A DNA stretch of 64,000 nt from the NCBI GenBank assembly GCA_028278525.1, contig JANQEE010000020.1, positions 204,185 through 268,184 on the forward strand, read 5' to 3'. Source of the stretch: Minwuiaceae bacterium (GTDB taxonomy: Bacteria > Pseudomonadota > Alphaproteobacteria > Minwuiales > Minwuiaceae). The position numbers were made by a program, and so were the translations under genes. How positions within the stretch are numbered: the stretch's first letter is position 1; each line of letters starts with the position of its first letter. Below the pieces are notes generated by a model. It saw only the letters and a list, made by a program, of their open reading frames with translations. It was not told the DNA's origin and ran no database searches. This document shows positions 1-7,577 of the stretch, one piece after another.

Positions 1-511
1 ACCCGGCGCGCGTCAGGGCGAGTACGACGAGACCGCCGGCGAGGCCGATGCCGAAGGCGGCGACGGTCTTGCCGATGGCGAATTCGACGCCGAGGGTCGC
101 GGCCGTCACCGCCAGCATGCCGGGATCGGTCACCGGCGACGACAGCCAGAACGCCATGATCGCGGCAAGCGGCACGCCGCCGGCCATCAGGGCCGCCACC
201 AGCGGCAGCACCGTGATGCCGCAGACCGGCGTCAACGCGCCGGCCAGCGAGGCCAGCAGGATCATCCTGACGTCGCGGCCCGCGAAGGCGGCGGCGATGA
301 TGGCCGTGGAGCCGGACGCCACGATTCCGGCGGTAAGCGCGATACCGAGCAACAGCGCCGGGGAGATCACCAGCATGTTCCAGAGCGCGAATCGGGCGGC
401 CTGGCCGGCAAGATCCGGAAATATCATCACGAAACCGAGGGCGAGAGCGCCAAGCGCCAGCGTGGCGCGGCGGCGATCGACGAGCGGCGTCTGCGAAACG
501 GTATCGGTCAT
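1..511 (-). CDS. Permease, ArsP_1/YraQ (UPF0718) family, 3' end outside the window
   Basis: Reading the minus strand from an ATG at 511 gives an open frame that leaves the window without a stop, so only about the first 170 residues are seen. The protein is strongly hydrophobic with several membrane segments. It contains the family hallmark: a Gly/Ala-rich helix, then TPVCGITVLPLVAALMAGGV, then MAFWLSSPVTDP. The YraQ/ArsP permeases carry a similar TPVCSCG...PLV...FWLASPV pattern and are implicated in export of organoarsenicals or metals. The Cys-Ser-Cys seen in many homologues is C-G here, so the substrate is unknown. It is transcribed divergently from the LysR gene at 568, with a palindromic site between them, so that regulator probably controls it. 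Confidence 0.75.
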   Translation of the reverse strand, partial: MTDTVSQTPLVDRRRATLALGALALGFVMIFPDLAGQAARFALWNMLVISPALLLGIALTAGIVASGSTAIIAAAFAGRDVRMILLASLAGALTPVCGITVLPLVAALMAGGVPLAAIMAFWLSSPVTDPGMLAVTAATLGVEFAIGKTVAAFGIGLAGGLVVLALTRAG

Positions 512-534
512 GCGGCGAGAATAGGGATCGCTGG

Positions 535-552
535 TATTCGCACAAACGAATA
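535..552. promoter_or_regulatory. Inverted repeat between divergent permease and LysR genes (probable LysR-type operator)
   Basis: The 56-base divergent spacer contains TATTCG-N6-CGAATA, a perfect 6-bp inverted repeat. Inside it lies a T-N11-A pattern, the classic LysR-type recognition motif. It sits 16 bases before the LysR start and 23 bases before the permease start, where one bound dimer or tetramer could control both promoters. Assignment to this LysR protein is inference from position. Confidence 0.55.
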
Positions 553-567
553 GTTATCATCTATCCC

Positions 568-1452
568 ATGAATGAAATCGAACGTTCTAAGTCGCTACCG
601 GACAGCGACCTGCTCCGCTCTTTCCTGACGGTGGCGCAGCACGGCAACCTGACGAGGGCGGCGGATACGCTCGGCAGAACGCAATCCGCCGTCAGCGTGC
701 AGATCAAACGGCTGGAGACGGTGCTGGCGGCGCGGCTGTTCGAGCGGCAGGCGCGTGGCATGGTCCTGACCGACGCGGGCGAGCGGCTGTTGCCGGCGGC
801 CAGCCGCGTCCTGGCGGACCTCGAACGGGTCGGGACGATGTTCGCGGAACCGCTGGCGGGGCGCGTTCGGATCGGCATTCCGGACGATTACGGCACGACG
901 ATCCTGCAGGACATCCTGAACCGGTTCGCGCGCAGCCATCCACAGGTCGAGGTGACGGTGCGCTGCGGCTTCAGCGCCCGGTTTCCGGCGGAGCTACGGC
1001 GCAACCGGCTGGACGTCGCGGTCTATGCGGCAGACGACACCGAACAGGCGGGCGAGACGATATTCGAGGAACGCGCCGTCTGGGCGGCGGGCGAGAGCTG
1101 GACGAACCCGAACGACGAGGCGGTGCCGCTGGCCCTGTTCGACCGGGATTGCTGGTGGCGCGACGTTGTATTGGAAACACTCGACAAGGCCGACCGTCCG
1201 TACCGCATCGCGTTTTCCAGCGAAAGCGTCTGGGGCGTGAAGGCGGCCATCGCCGGCGGCCTGGCGGTCGGCATGCTGGCGGAAAGCACGCTGGAGCGGG
1301 GTATGCGCGTTCTGGGCAAAAGCCAAGGGTTCCCGGACCTGCCGCCGTCACGGCTGGTGCTGGCGCAAGCGCCGAAGGCGGGCGGCGATGCGACGGCCGC
1401 CATGGCGGCCGCGATCCGCGACGGCTTCAGACAGTATAGCCCGCGGCGCTAG
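568..1452 (+). CDS. LysR-family transcriptional regulator
   Basis: 294 residues, a typical LysR length. Residues about 15-75 form the winged helix-turn-helix: LLRSFLTVAQHGNLTRAA, then RTQSAVSVQIKRLE, then LFERQARGMVLTDAGE. A linker helix and a LysR substrate-binding domain (about 90-290) follow. The ligand cannot be read from sequence. The gene is divergent from the permease at 1-511 and shares a palindromic spacer with it, the usual arrangement for a LysR regulator and its target. Its TAG stop codon is the outer end of a dispersed palindromic repeat (1449-1629), so the last codons may have been set by repeat insertion. Confidence 0.9.
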   Translation: MNEIERSKSLPDSDLLRSFLTVAQHGNLTRAADTLGRTQSAVSVQIKRLETVLAARLFERQARGMVLTDAGERLLPAASRVLADLERVGTMFAEPLAGRVRIGIPDDYGTTILQDILNRFARSHPQVEVTVRCGFSARFPAELRRNRLDVAVYAADDTEQAGETIFEERAVWAAGESWTNPNDEAVPLALFDRDCWWRDVVLETLDKADRPYRIAFSSESVWGVKAAIAGGLAVGMLAESTLERGMRVLGKSQGFPDLPPSRLVLAQAPKAGGDATAAMAAAIRDGFRQYSPRR

Positions 1453-1629
1453 CAGGTCGCTGAAAGAGCGTCGCACGGTGGCCTGGATGCTTCGAGACGC
1501 CTGCTTTGCAGGCTCCTCAGCATGAGGGCTTACTTACTGAAAACACGACGACCTCATCCTGAGCGGCCCAAAGGGACGCGTCTCGAAGGATGGGCAAACG
1601 CTCAAGTACCTTTTTCAACAGCCTGCTAG
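1449..1629. repeat. Dispersed palindromic element, family A copy 1 (MITE-like)
   Basis: An approximately 180-bp non-coding element bounded by imperfect terminal inverted repeats: CTAGCAGGTCGCTGAAA at the left and CCTTTTTCAACAGCCTGCTAG at the right. Internal motifs include CTTCGAGACG, CTCATCCTGAG, CGTCTCGAAGGATGGGCAAACGCTC. A close relative lies at 19455-19632, a core-only copy at 55430-55563 and an end fragment at 41864. The left-end CTAG supplies the stop codon of the upstream LysR gene. The extended dyad may also act as a bidirectional terminator. No coding potential is apparent. Confidence 0.75.
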
Positions 1630-1723
1630 AGCGTCCGCGCCGCCTTTAACACCGCCATCGACTTCGGTACCATCCTGCCGAATGACAAAAGCTTCGGCGT
1701 GGGAGCGAAGCAGGGAGGGGACC

Positions 1724-2140
1724 ATGGATTTCGGTGGGATGAATTACCTGGCGGTGCTGGTTGCCGGCGTCGCCGGTTTCGCGTTCGGGGCGCTTTACTA
1801 TACGGCGCTGGCCAAACCGTGGATGGCGGCAATCGGCAAGACCGAGGAAGAGATCAAGGCCAACATGTCGCCGGTGCCGTATGTGATCGCGGGAATCGCA
1901 CAACTGGTGATCGCGTTCATGCTGGCCGGCGTGGTCGGCCACCTGGGCACCGACATGACGACGGTGCGGAACGGCCTGATCACGGCGTTCTTCCTCTGGC
2001 TCGGGTTCGTCGTCACGACGATGGCGGTCAACCACGCGTTCCAGGGCGCGAAGCGGTCGCTTACCGTGATCGACAGCGGCCACTGGCTCGGCGTGCTGCT
2101 GGTCCAAGGCCTGGTGATCGGCCTGTTCGGGACGCCGTGA
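1724..2140 (+). CDS. DUF1761-family small membrane protein
   Basis: 138 residues from the ATG at 1724, chosen because AGGGAGGGG lies just upstream; an in-frame ATG at 1682 would add 14 charged residues with no better ribosome site. Four hydrophobic helices are visible: NYLAVLVAGVAGFAFGALYY, a helix around VIAGIAQLVIAFMLAGVVG, a third around LITAFFLWLGFVVTTM, and a C-terminal one around WLGVLLVQGLVIGLF. The opening helix followed by KPWMAAIGK matches DUF1761 proteins, whose function is not known. The gene ends one base before the amidohydrolase start, so the two are probably cotranscribed. Confidence 0.75.
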   Translation: MDFGGMNYLAVLVAGVAGFAFGALYYTALAKPWMAAIGKTEEEIKANMSPVPYVIAGIAQLVIAFMLAGVVGHLGTDMTTVRNGLITAFFLWLGFVVTTMAVNHAFQGAKRSLTVIDSGHWLGVLLVQGLVIGLFGTP

Positions 2141-2141
2141 C

Positions 2142-3146
2142 GTGATGATCGATGAAAACTGGCTGGCGCTGACCAAGGAAACGGCGCTGGAACCGGAGCT
2201 GCCGATCGTCGACCCGCACCATCATTTATGGGACCGGCCGCAGCACCGCTATCTGCTGGAGGAACTGCTGGCGGATACGGGCGGCGGGCATAACATTACC
2301 GCGACTGTGTTCGTCGAATGCATGGCGATGTATCGGGCCGCCGGCCCGGAGTGGTTGCGGCCCATCGGCGAGACGGAGTTCGTCAACGGCATCGCGGCGC
2401 AGAGCGCCAGCGGACAGTACGGCGACACGGCGGCCTGTGCCGGCATCGTCGGTTTCGCCGACCTGACGCTGGGCGCGGCGGTGGAAGAGGTGCTGGCGAA
2501 GCACATGTCGGTGGCGCCGGACCGGTTTCGCGGTATCCGCCACGCGGCAGGGTGGGATACGAGCGACGAAATCCGCAACTCGCACACCAATCCTACCGAG
2601 GGGCTGTTCGCCGACGCCCGGTTCCGCGAGGGTTTCGCCCGGCTGGCCGGTTTCGGCATGACGTTCGAGGCGTGGCTGTACCACCCGCAGCTTGCCGATG
2701 TCGCCGACCTGGCGAGGGCATTTCCGGAGACGACGATCATCCTGAACCATTTCGGCGGGCCGCTTGGCGTCGGGCCCTACGCGGACAAACAGTCGGAGAT
2801 CTTCCCTCAGTGGAAACAGGACATCGCCGCCGTGGCGGAATGTCCGAACGTGGTGGCGAAGCTCGGCGGCATCAATATGCCGCTCAACGGGTTCGGCTGG
2901 CACCGCCGGGAGAGGCCGCCGGGTTCAGAGGAACTGGCCGCGGCGACGCGGGCGTACTACCTGCATACAATCGACTGCTTCGGGCCGGCGCGTTGCATGT
3001 TCGAAAGCAACTTCCCGGTCGACAAGCAGTCCTGTTCCTACACCGTGCTGTGGAATGCGTTTAAACGGATCGCCGAGGGGTTTTCGGCGGCGGAGAAGGC
3101 GGCGCTGTTTCACGATACGGCGACGCGGATGTATCGGTTGGGGTAG
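2142..3146 (+). CDS. Amidohydrolase family protein (Amidohydro_2, TIM-barrel metal hydrolase)
   Basis: 334 residues. The N-terminus IVDPHHHLWD carries the first metal-binding His cluster of the Amidohydro_2 family (relatives of 2-pyrone-4,6-dicarboxylate lactonase, aminocarboxymuconate decarboxylase and lactone hydrolases). Further typical elements are FRGIRHAA, a long barrel, the late ILNHFGGPLG strand, and a C-terminal RCMFESNFPVD with the conserved Asp. The start is GTG at 2142 or the adjacent ATG at 2145; both overlap the end region of the DUF1761 gene, implying coupling. Most homologues hydrolyse small carbon-ring or amide compounds, but the substrate is not predictable. Confidence 0.85.
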   Translation: MMIDENWLALTKETALEPELPIVDPHHHLWDRPQHRYLLEELLADTGGGHNITATVFVECMAMYRAAGPEWLRPIGETEFVNGIAAQSASGQYGDTAACAGIVGFADLTLGAAVEEVLAKHMSVAPDRFRGIRHAAGWDTSDEIRNSHTNPTEGLFADARFREGFARLAGFGMTFEAWLYHPQLADVADLARAFPETTIILNHFGGPLGVGPYADKQSEIFPQWKQDIAAVAECPNVVAKLGGINMPLNGFGWHRRERPPGSEELAAATRAYYLHTIDCFGPARCMFESNFPVDKQSCSYTVLWNAFKRIAEGFSAAEKAALFHDTATRMYRLG

Positions 3147-3160
3147 GAGTTGCGGCCTCA

Positions 3161-3243
3161 CCCACACCGTCATTCCGGCGAAGGCCGGAATCCAGGACAG
3201 ACGTTGTTATGGATTCCGGCCTTCGCCGGAATGACGGTGTGGG
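3161..3243. repeat. Perfect 34-bp inverted repeat, family B (GTCATTCCGGCGAAGGCCGG)
   Basis: Two perfectly complementary 34-base arms (3161-3194 and 3210-3243) surround a 15-base loop. The arm contains GTCATTCCGGCGAAGGCCGG, a sequence dispersed in many proteobacterial genomes. It lies between convergent genes, where it could terminate transcription in both directions. A degraded relative occupies 41914-42035. Confidence 0.85.
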
Positions 3244-3248
3244 ATGCA

Positions 3249-4274
3249 CTATTGAGCATCGCTTAAGAGGTCCTGCACGGCTTTCCGCAACACCGCTTCG
3301 TCCTCCGGGTTGTCGGTCGGGTTGCCGGCTCGGTGGCCCCAGATGGAGCGGATCGGGCGGAATTCGGCGTTCGGCATTTGCGCGGTTTCGGCTTCGCTGT
3401 CTTCCGGCGTGAAGTAGAGGTCTGTCATCGACGGCATGATAATGGCGCGGGCGCGGATGGCGCCGAGGGCCGCCGAGAGGTCGCCGTTATGGAGTTCGTT
3501 GTCGCCGATGTCGGACTGCATCCAGGTGGTCAGCATGGAGAGCAGGTCTTCGCCGGGCCGGCGCAGGAAATTGGCCTCCCAGTTGCGTACCAGATAGTCC
3601 TCCAATGAGGCATAGCCGATGGTCAGGTGCAGGCCCTCCCGATAGAACGCCTGCGACATCGCCCAGCCGGCATAGACCCGGCCCATGGCGCGGAGCCCCC
3701 GGACCGGGTGCTCCGCAAAGTAGCCGTCGCGCCAGGCGGGATCGGCGGTCAGCGTCGCGCGCACGCCTTCCAGGAAGACCTTGTTGTGCGGCGAGGTGCG
3801 GGCGGAGCCGCAGACGGCACAGATCCGCTCCACCCGGTCCGGGAAGATCGCGCCCCAATGCAGGGCCTGCTGCGCGCCCATTGACCAGCCGTAGACCAGC
3901 GCCAGCCGTTCGATGCCGAATTTCTCTTCCAAAAGGCGCTTTTGCGCGTGGATATTGTCCCAGTGGGTGAAGACCGGATAGCGGCCCCGGCCGAACGGCG
4001 CGGGCAGGTTGCTGGGGGAGGACGACAGGCCGTTGCCGAACATGTTGGGGATGACGATGAAGTAGCGTTCCGGGTCCAGCACCCGGCCCGCGCCGATCAG
4101 CCATTCGGTATCCGTGTGCTGCGCGCCGTAGGAGGTGGGATAGAGCACGGCGTTCGACTTGTGGGCGTTGAGAGTGCCGTAGGTTTTGTAGGCGAGGCGC
4201 GCATTCGGCAGGGTCATGCCGCGCTGCAGGCGCAGCGGGCCTAGGTCGAAGACGGCGTGGTCGGTATCGGTCAC
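3249..4274 (-). CDS. MetX-like alpha/beta hydrolase (homoserine O-acetyltransferase superfamily)
   Basis: 341 residues. The start is the GTG at 4274, directly preceded by GGAGGAAAG; an upstream GTG at 4304 is open but would place that Shine-Dalgarno inside the gene. The nucleophile elbow is GWSMGAQ, preceded by an oxyanion region near NMFGNGLSSSPSN, and the acid/His end reads DLYFTPEDSE...IRSIWGHRAGNP. This matches the MetX family of alpha/beta hydrolases, which acetylate or succinylate homoserine. The characteristic MetX lid region looks short and no metW or metZ is adjacent, so a true role in methionine synthesis is doubtful. An unrelated acyltransferase or hydrolase activity is equally possible. 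Confidence 0.75.
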   Translation of the reverse strand: MTDTDHAVFDLGPLRLQRGMTLPNARLAYKTYGTLNAHKSNAVLYPTSYGAQHTDTEWLIGAGRVLDPERYFIVIPNMFGNGLSSSPSNLPAPFGRGRYPVFTHWDNIHAQKRLLEEKFGIERLALVYGWSMGAQQALHWGAIFPDRVERICAVCGSARTSPHNKVFLEGVRATLTADPAWRDGYFAEHPVRGLRAMGRVYAGWAMSQAFYREGLHLTIGYASLEDYLVRNWEANFLRRPGEDLLSMLTTWMQSDIGDNELHNGDLSAALGAIRARAIIMPSMTDLYFTPEDSEAETAQMPNAEFRPIRSIWGHRAGNPTDNPEDEAVLRKAVQDLLSDAQ

Positions 4275-4471
4275 GGCGGGCTTTCCTCCGGAAGGCGTTT
4301 GCACCGATCCTAAAGCCTGGCGCCGATGCTGGCGACTGGACGGTTTCGGACCTCATCGCCAGCCACAGTCTCGCGGCGGCGGGTCCGGCCTGATAGCCTT
4401 GGCCCAGGCTGTTACATTTGGCCCGGCCATCTCGTCTCCATAAGGGAGACACAAACGGAAAGGACGAGACC

Positions 4472-5239
4472 ATGAGCCAAGCCCAGAAAGCGCGCGACTT
4501 CGCCGACCTGCATGTGCCGGGCAAGCCGGTGGTGCTGTACAACATCTGGGACGCGGGCGGCGCCAAGGCGATCGCCGAGGCCGGCGCGAAGGCGGTGGCG
4601 ACCGGAAGCTGGTCGGTCGCCGCGGCGCACGGCTATCCGGACGGCCAGGCGATTCCGCTGGAGATGGTGCTGGACATTGTCGGGCGGATCACGGCGACGG
4701 TCGACCTGCCGGTCACGGTGGATTTCGAAGGCGGCTACGCCGAGGCGCCGGACGCGGTGGCAGCGAACGTGACCCGCCTGATGCAGGCCGGCGCCATCGG
4801 CATCAATTTCGAGGACCAGGTGGTCGGCGGCAGTGGACTGCATGCTCCGGAGGCGCAGAGCGCGCGGATCGAGGCGGTGCGGCGGGCGGCTGAGGCGGCC
4901 GGCGTTCCGCTGTTCATCAACGCCCGGACCGACCTGTTCCTGAAGGAGAAGGACCGCGGCAAGCATGAGGGCCTGATGGCCGAGGCCAAGGAGCGGGGCG
5001 CGGCCTACGCGGCGGCGGGGGCGAGCGGCTTTTTCGTGCCCGGCCTGATGGATCCCGGCCTGATCGGCGCGATCTGCGAGGCGACGGCCCTGCCGGTCAA
5101 TACGATGATGCTGCCGGGCGCGCCGCCAGCCGCCGACCAGGCCGCCGCCGGCGTCGCGCGCATAAGCTACGGGCCGGTTCCGTATTTCACGGCGATGAAA
5201 GACCTGGCGGGCCGGTTCCAGGAAGCCATGGGCACCTGA
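4472..5239 (+). CDS. Isocitrate lyase / phosphoenolpyruvate mutase family protein
   Basis: 255 residues from ATG 4472, preceded by GGAAAGGACG; an in-frame start at 4418 is upstream of this site and adds a basic, non-conserved leader. Family signatures are YNIWDAGGAKAI at the N-terminus, the metal-binding VTVDFEGGYA (Asp on strand 3), GINFEDQ and FINARTDLFL. These place it in the PEPM/ICL superfamily, which makes or breaks C-C or P-C bonds next to a carboxylate (oxaloacetate decarboxylase, methylisocitrate lyase, phosphonopyruvate enzymes). The KKCGH catalytic loop of true isocitrate lyase is absent, so that reaction is unlikely; the exact substrate is unknown. The gene stands alone and is convergent with the hydrolase at 5288. 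Confidence 0.85.
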   Translation: MSQAQKARDFADLHVPGKPVVLYNIWDAGGAKAIAEAGAKAVATGSWSVAAAHGYPDGQAIPLEMVLDIVGRITATVDLPVTVDFEGGYAEAPDAVAANVTRLMQAGAIGINFEDQVVGGSGLHAPEAQSARIEAVRRAAEAAGVPLFINARTDLFLKEKDRGKHEGLMAEAKERGAAYAAAGASGFFVPGLMDPGLIGAICEATALPVNTMMLPGAPPAADQAAAGVARISYGPVPYFTAMKDLAGRFQEAMGT

Positions 5240-5250
5240 TAGCGTCGAAC

Positions 5251-5280
5251 AATGCCCGTCTTCGGCGCTGTCCGGGCATT
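5251..5280. terminator. Hairpin between convergent genes, possible bidirectional terminator
   Basis: AATGCCCG (5251-5258) pairs with CGGGCATT (5273-5280) across a 14-base loop, inside the 48-base space between two convergent genes. No strong U-tract follows on either strand, so factor-independent termination would be weak. Confidence 0.4.
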
Positions 5281-5287
5281 CAATGTG

Positions 5288-6064
5288 TTATCTACCGACT
5301 CCGTCGAAGAAGCTGCCGATGGCCCGCGCCGTCGCCAGAGGTTGTTCCACCATCGGCCAGTGCCCGGCGTCGGCATAAACCTGGTTGGGTATGCCCGATC
5401 GCTCGATCCATTCCCGGGTCGCCGCGGGCGTGCTCTCTCGAGACCAGTAATAGATCGCAGGGCACGACAATAAGCGGAAGGCTTCGCCCAGCTTATTGTT
5501 CACACTGATCCGCACCGCGTCGCGTCCCAGGTGCCACATGGTCTGTGGATCGCCCATGCGCGCCCCGGCGTAGTAGTGGCGAAGCGCCTCCGAACTCTGA
5601 CCCATCTCCCAGATTTCATTGAGAAAATTCTGTTTGAATATGTCAGGATCGTCGAAGTTGCTGGCCTTTCCACTGAACATGGCGTCATCGGGCGTCAGGT
5701 TGCCTTCGATGGAAAACACGCCGGAGACCTTGCCGCCGAGCCGGGTTGCAATCTCGACCGCCATCGCCCCAGCGATAGAGTGCCCGATCAATCCGATGGG
5801 CTGCCCCGACCGGAAATTCAATGCGACCTTTGCCAAGGCCCCGGAAAATTCCGAGACCGTTCGAACATCGGCACGGGCCGGAGACGCTCCGAAGCCCCAC
5901 AGATCGAGGGCGATCAATCGGTACCGCTCAGCGAGGTCGCTTGAGAGAACCTTCCCGTAACAATGCCCGGTATCGCCGAAGGCATGGATAAACAAGAGCG
6001 GCGGTGCGTTTTCGGGACCTGCAAGCCGCACAACGGCACCATCTGTGACCTCGACCCCGGTCAT
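5288..6064 (-). CDS. Alpha/beta fold hydrolase
   Basis: 258 residues from the ATG at 6064. The start was chosen because it forms an ATGA overlap with the stop of the preceding gene; a start five codons earlier is also open. The N-terminal LLFIHAFGDTGHCYG contains the oxyanion HxFG element. The nucleophile elbow is GLIGHSIAGAMA (Ser), and the late DAGHWPMVEQP supplies the catalytic His. This is a classic small alpha/beta hydrolase, but the substrate is not deducible. The 4-base overlap with the YdhR-like protein implies translational coupling, and the two may act on the same small molecule. Confidence 0.85.
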   Translation of the reverse strand: MTGVEVTDGAVVRLAGPENAPPLLFIHAFGDTGHCYGKVLSSDLAERYRLIALDLWGFGASPARADVRTVSEFSGALAKVALNFRSGQPIGLIGHSIAGAMAVEIATRLGGKVSGVFSIEGNLTPDDAMFSGKASNFDDPDIFKQNFLNEIWEMGQSSEALRHYYAGARMGDPQTMWHLGRDAVRISVNNKLGEAFRLLSCPAIYYWSRESTPAATREWIERSGIPNQVYADAGHWPMVEQPLATARAIGSFFDGVGR

Positions 6065-6405
6065 TCCGCCTCGCGCCAAGGCGGCGAGACCGGAGCACCG
6101 TCAACCCGAACCTCGCCGATCTCGTTATCCAGGACCACCGGGTTGTCGAACAATGTCAGTACCGGCCTCACGCCAAAACGGCCTTCCATCCAATCCGCCC
6201 AACCCTCATTGAACCACGCCTCGGCGTCCTCGCGTGTCGAAAACTCATAGATGCCTCCGCCGCCGGCCTCGCTGTTCAGATAGTACTTTCGCCGCAGGCC
6301 TTTGACTTTGTGGAAGATCCTGGTCGATTCCAGCGATTCCGCGACCACGAAATCATGTTGTCGCTTCGGCCCGTCGAGGGGGATTTGAACGAGAGCAATA
6401 ATCAT
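6061..6405 (-). CDS. YdhR/EthD-like small ferredoxin-fold protein (putative monooxygenase-like)
   Basis: 114 residues. The sequence begins MIIALVQIPL, continues with a helix and HKVKGLRRKYYL, then GGIYEFSTREDAEAWFNEGW, where a beta strand precedes a helix with the usual Trp-Phe pair. This pattern fits the dimeric alpha/beta barrel group (YdhR, EthD, antibiotic-biosynthesis monooxygenases), whose members act on aromatic or polyketide substrates or have no known substrate. Its last codons overlap the start of the alpha/beta hydrolase. The assignment rests on pattern only. Confidence 0.6.
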   Translation of the reverse strand: MIIALVQIPLDGPKRQHDFVVAESLESTRIFHKVKGLRRKYYLNSEAGGGGIYEFSTREDAEAWFNEGWADWMEGRFGVRPVLTLFDNPVVLDNEIGEVRVDGAPVSPPWREAE

Positions 6406-6618
6406 ATCAATCCGCTTTCACTTCGCAGCAATGGATACCCATCCGACAATTTGGGGGTGCGAGGCGGAAATTACTCCTTTGTACGGATGACCACAAACGG
6501 CGATGAATAGAAGCGAAGCGGGGGCGAACGGGCTTCAGGAAGCGGCCGGCGCCGTATGGCGCCGCCGAGACGTCACCTGCTAGTCTGCTGCCAACGGGAG
6601 TGGCCGAGAGTACAAGAC

Positions 6619-7563
6619 GTGGCGCAAGGGGAAGAGGCGAGGCCGGACCGGACCGCGCAAGGTATCGTCATCATCCTGGCATCGGTCCTGACCATGGCCT
6701 TCGCGGATGCGGTGGTGAAGCTGGTCAGCGCGGACCTGACGATATGGCAGGTCTTTGCCGCCCGCTCCCTGGCCGCGATCCCGATCATCGTCGCACTCTG
6801 TTTCGCGACGGGCGTCGGCCTCAAACCGCGGGCGCCAGCGTGGGCGCTGGTCCGCAGCGCTTTCCTGGTCCTCACGTGGCTTACCTTCTACGCGGCGCTT
6901 CCCGTGCTCAGCCTGTCGGTGGCGGCGGTCGCCATGTACACCGCCCCGATCATGATCGCTTTGCTGTCCGCCGCACTGATCGGCGAACCGGTTGCCGGCC
7001 GCCAATGGGGCGGCGTTCTGCTGGGCTTTCTCGGCGTGATCGCGATCCTGAAGCCGGGCACCGATGCATTTTCGTGGTTCACCTTGCTGCCGCTGCTGGG
7101 CGCCGGTTTCTATGCGCTGGCGATGGTTCTCACCCGGAGCAAATGCCAAGCTGAGGCGCCGCTTACCTTAGGGCTCGCCCTGCATGGCTCGTTTCTCGTG
7201 GCCGGCCTGATCAGCACGGCCGCGCTCGCCCTCATCGGCCTCGCCGCCGATACGAGGGCGGCGTACCCGTTCCTGCTCGGCGACTGGGCGCCGATGGGCG
7301 CGCGGGAGTGGGGCTTGATGGCGCTGATCGGGGCGCTCTCGGCCGCCTACTTCGTCGGCGTCGCGCGCGCCTATCAGATCGCCCCGCCGCCGATCATCGC
7401 CACCTTCGACTACGCCTACCTGGTCTCGGCCGCCCTGTGGGGCTTCGTGTTCTTCGCCGAGACACCCGATCTGCTGACCGTCGGCGGCATGGTCCTGATC
7501 ACGGCGGCCGGACTGCTGGTCGCGGCACAACCTTCGCGAAAGCAGCGGATACTCACGTCCTAG
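6619..7563 (+). CDS. DMT-superfamily transporter (EamA domains)
   Basis: 314 residues from a GTG at 6619. An ATG at 6556 is in frame and would give 335 residues, but its extra N-terminus is basic and hydrophilic, unlike the family. About ten hydrophobic helices are visible, arranged as two EamA repeats: the first runs from GIVIILASVLTMAFADAVVK to GFLGVIAILKPG, the second from FTLLPLLGAGFYALAMVL to the C-terminal MVLITAAGLLVA. Members export amino acids, nucleosides or other metabolites. The gene is convergent with the TRAP operon, separated from it by only 14 bases. Confidence 0.8.
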   Translation: MAQGEEARPDRTAQGIVIILASVLTMAFADAVVKLVSADLTIWQVFAARSLAAIPIIVALCFATGVGLKPRAPAWALVRSAFLVLTWLTFYAALPVLSLSVAAVAMYTAPIMIALLSAALIGEPVAGRQWGGVLLGFLGVIAILKPGTDAFSWFTLLPLLGAGFYALAMVLTRSKCQAEAPLTLGLALHGSFLVAGLISTAALALIGLAADTRAAYPFLLGDWAPMGAREWGLMALIGALSAAYFVGVARAYQIAPPPIIATFDYAYLVSAALWGFVFFAETPDLLTVGGMVLITAAGLLVAAQPSRKQRILTS

Positions 7564-7577
7564 CTATCGGCAACCCA

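Noticed and set aside
1449..1629. Family A repeats as insertion sequences
   Set aside because: They are under 200 bp with no transposase frame; at most MITE-like, and no parent element is visible in the window.
3249..4274. Calling this gene metX outright
   Set aside because: It shows the family fold, but no methionine-pathway neighbours are present and diagnostic MetX features could not be confirmed by eye.
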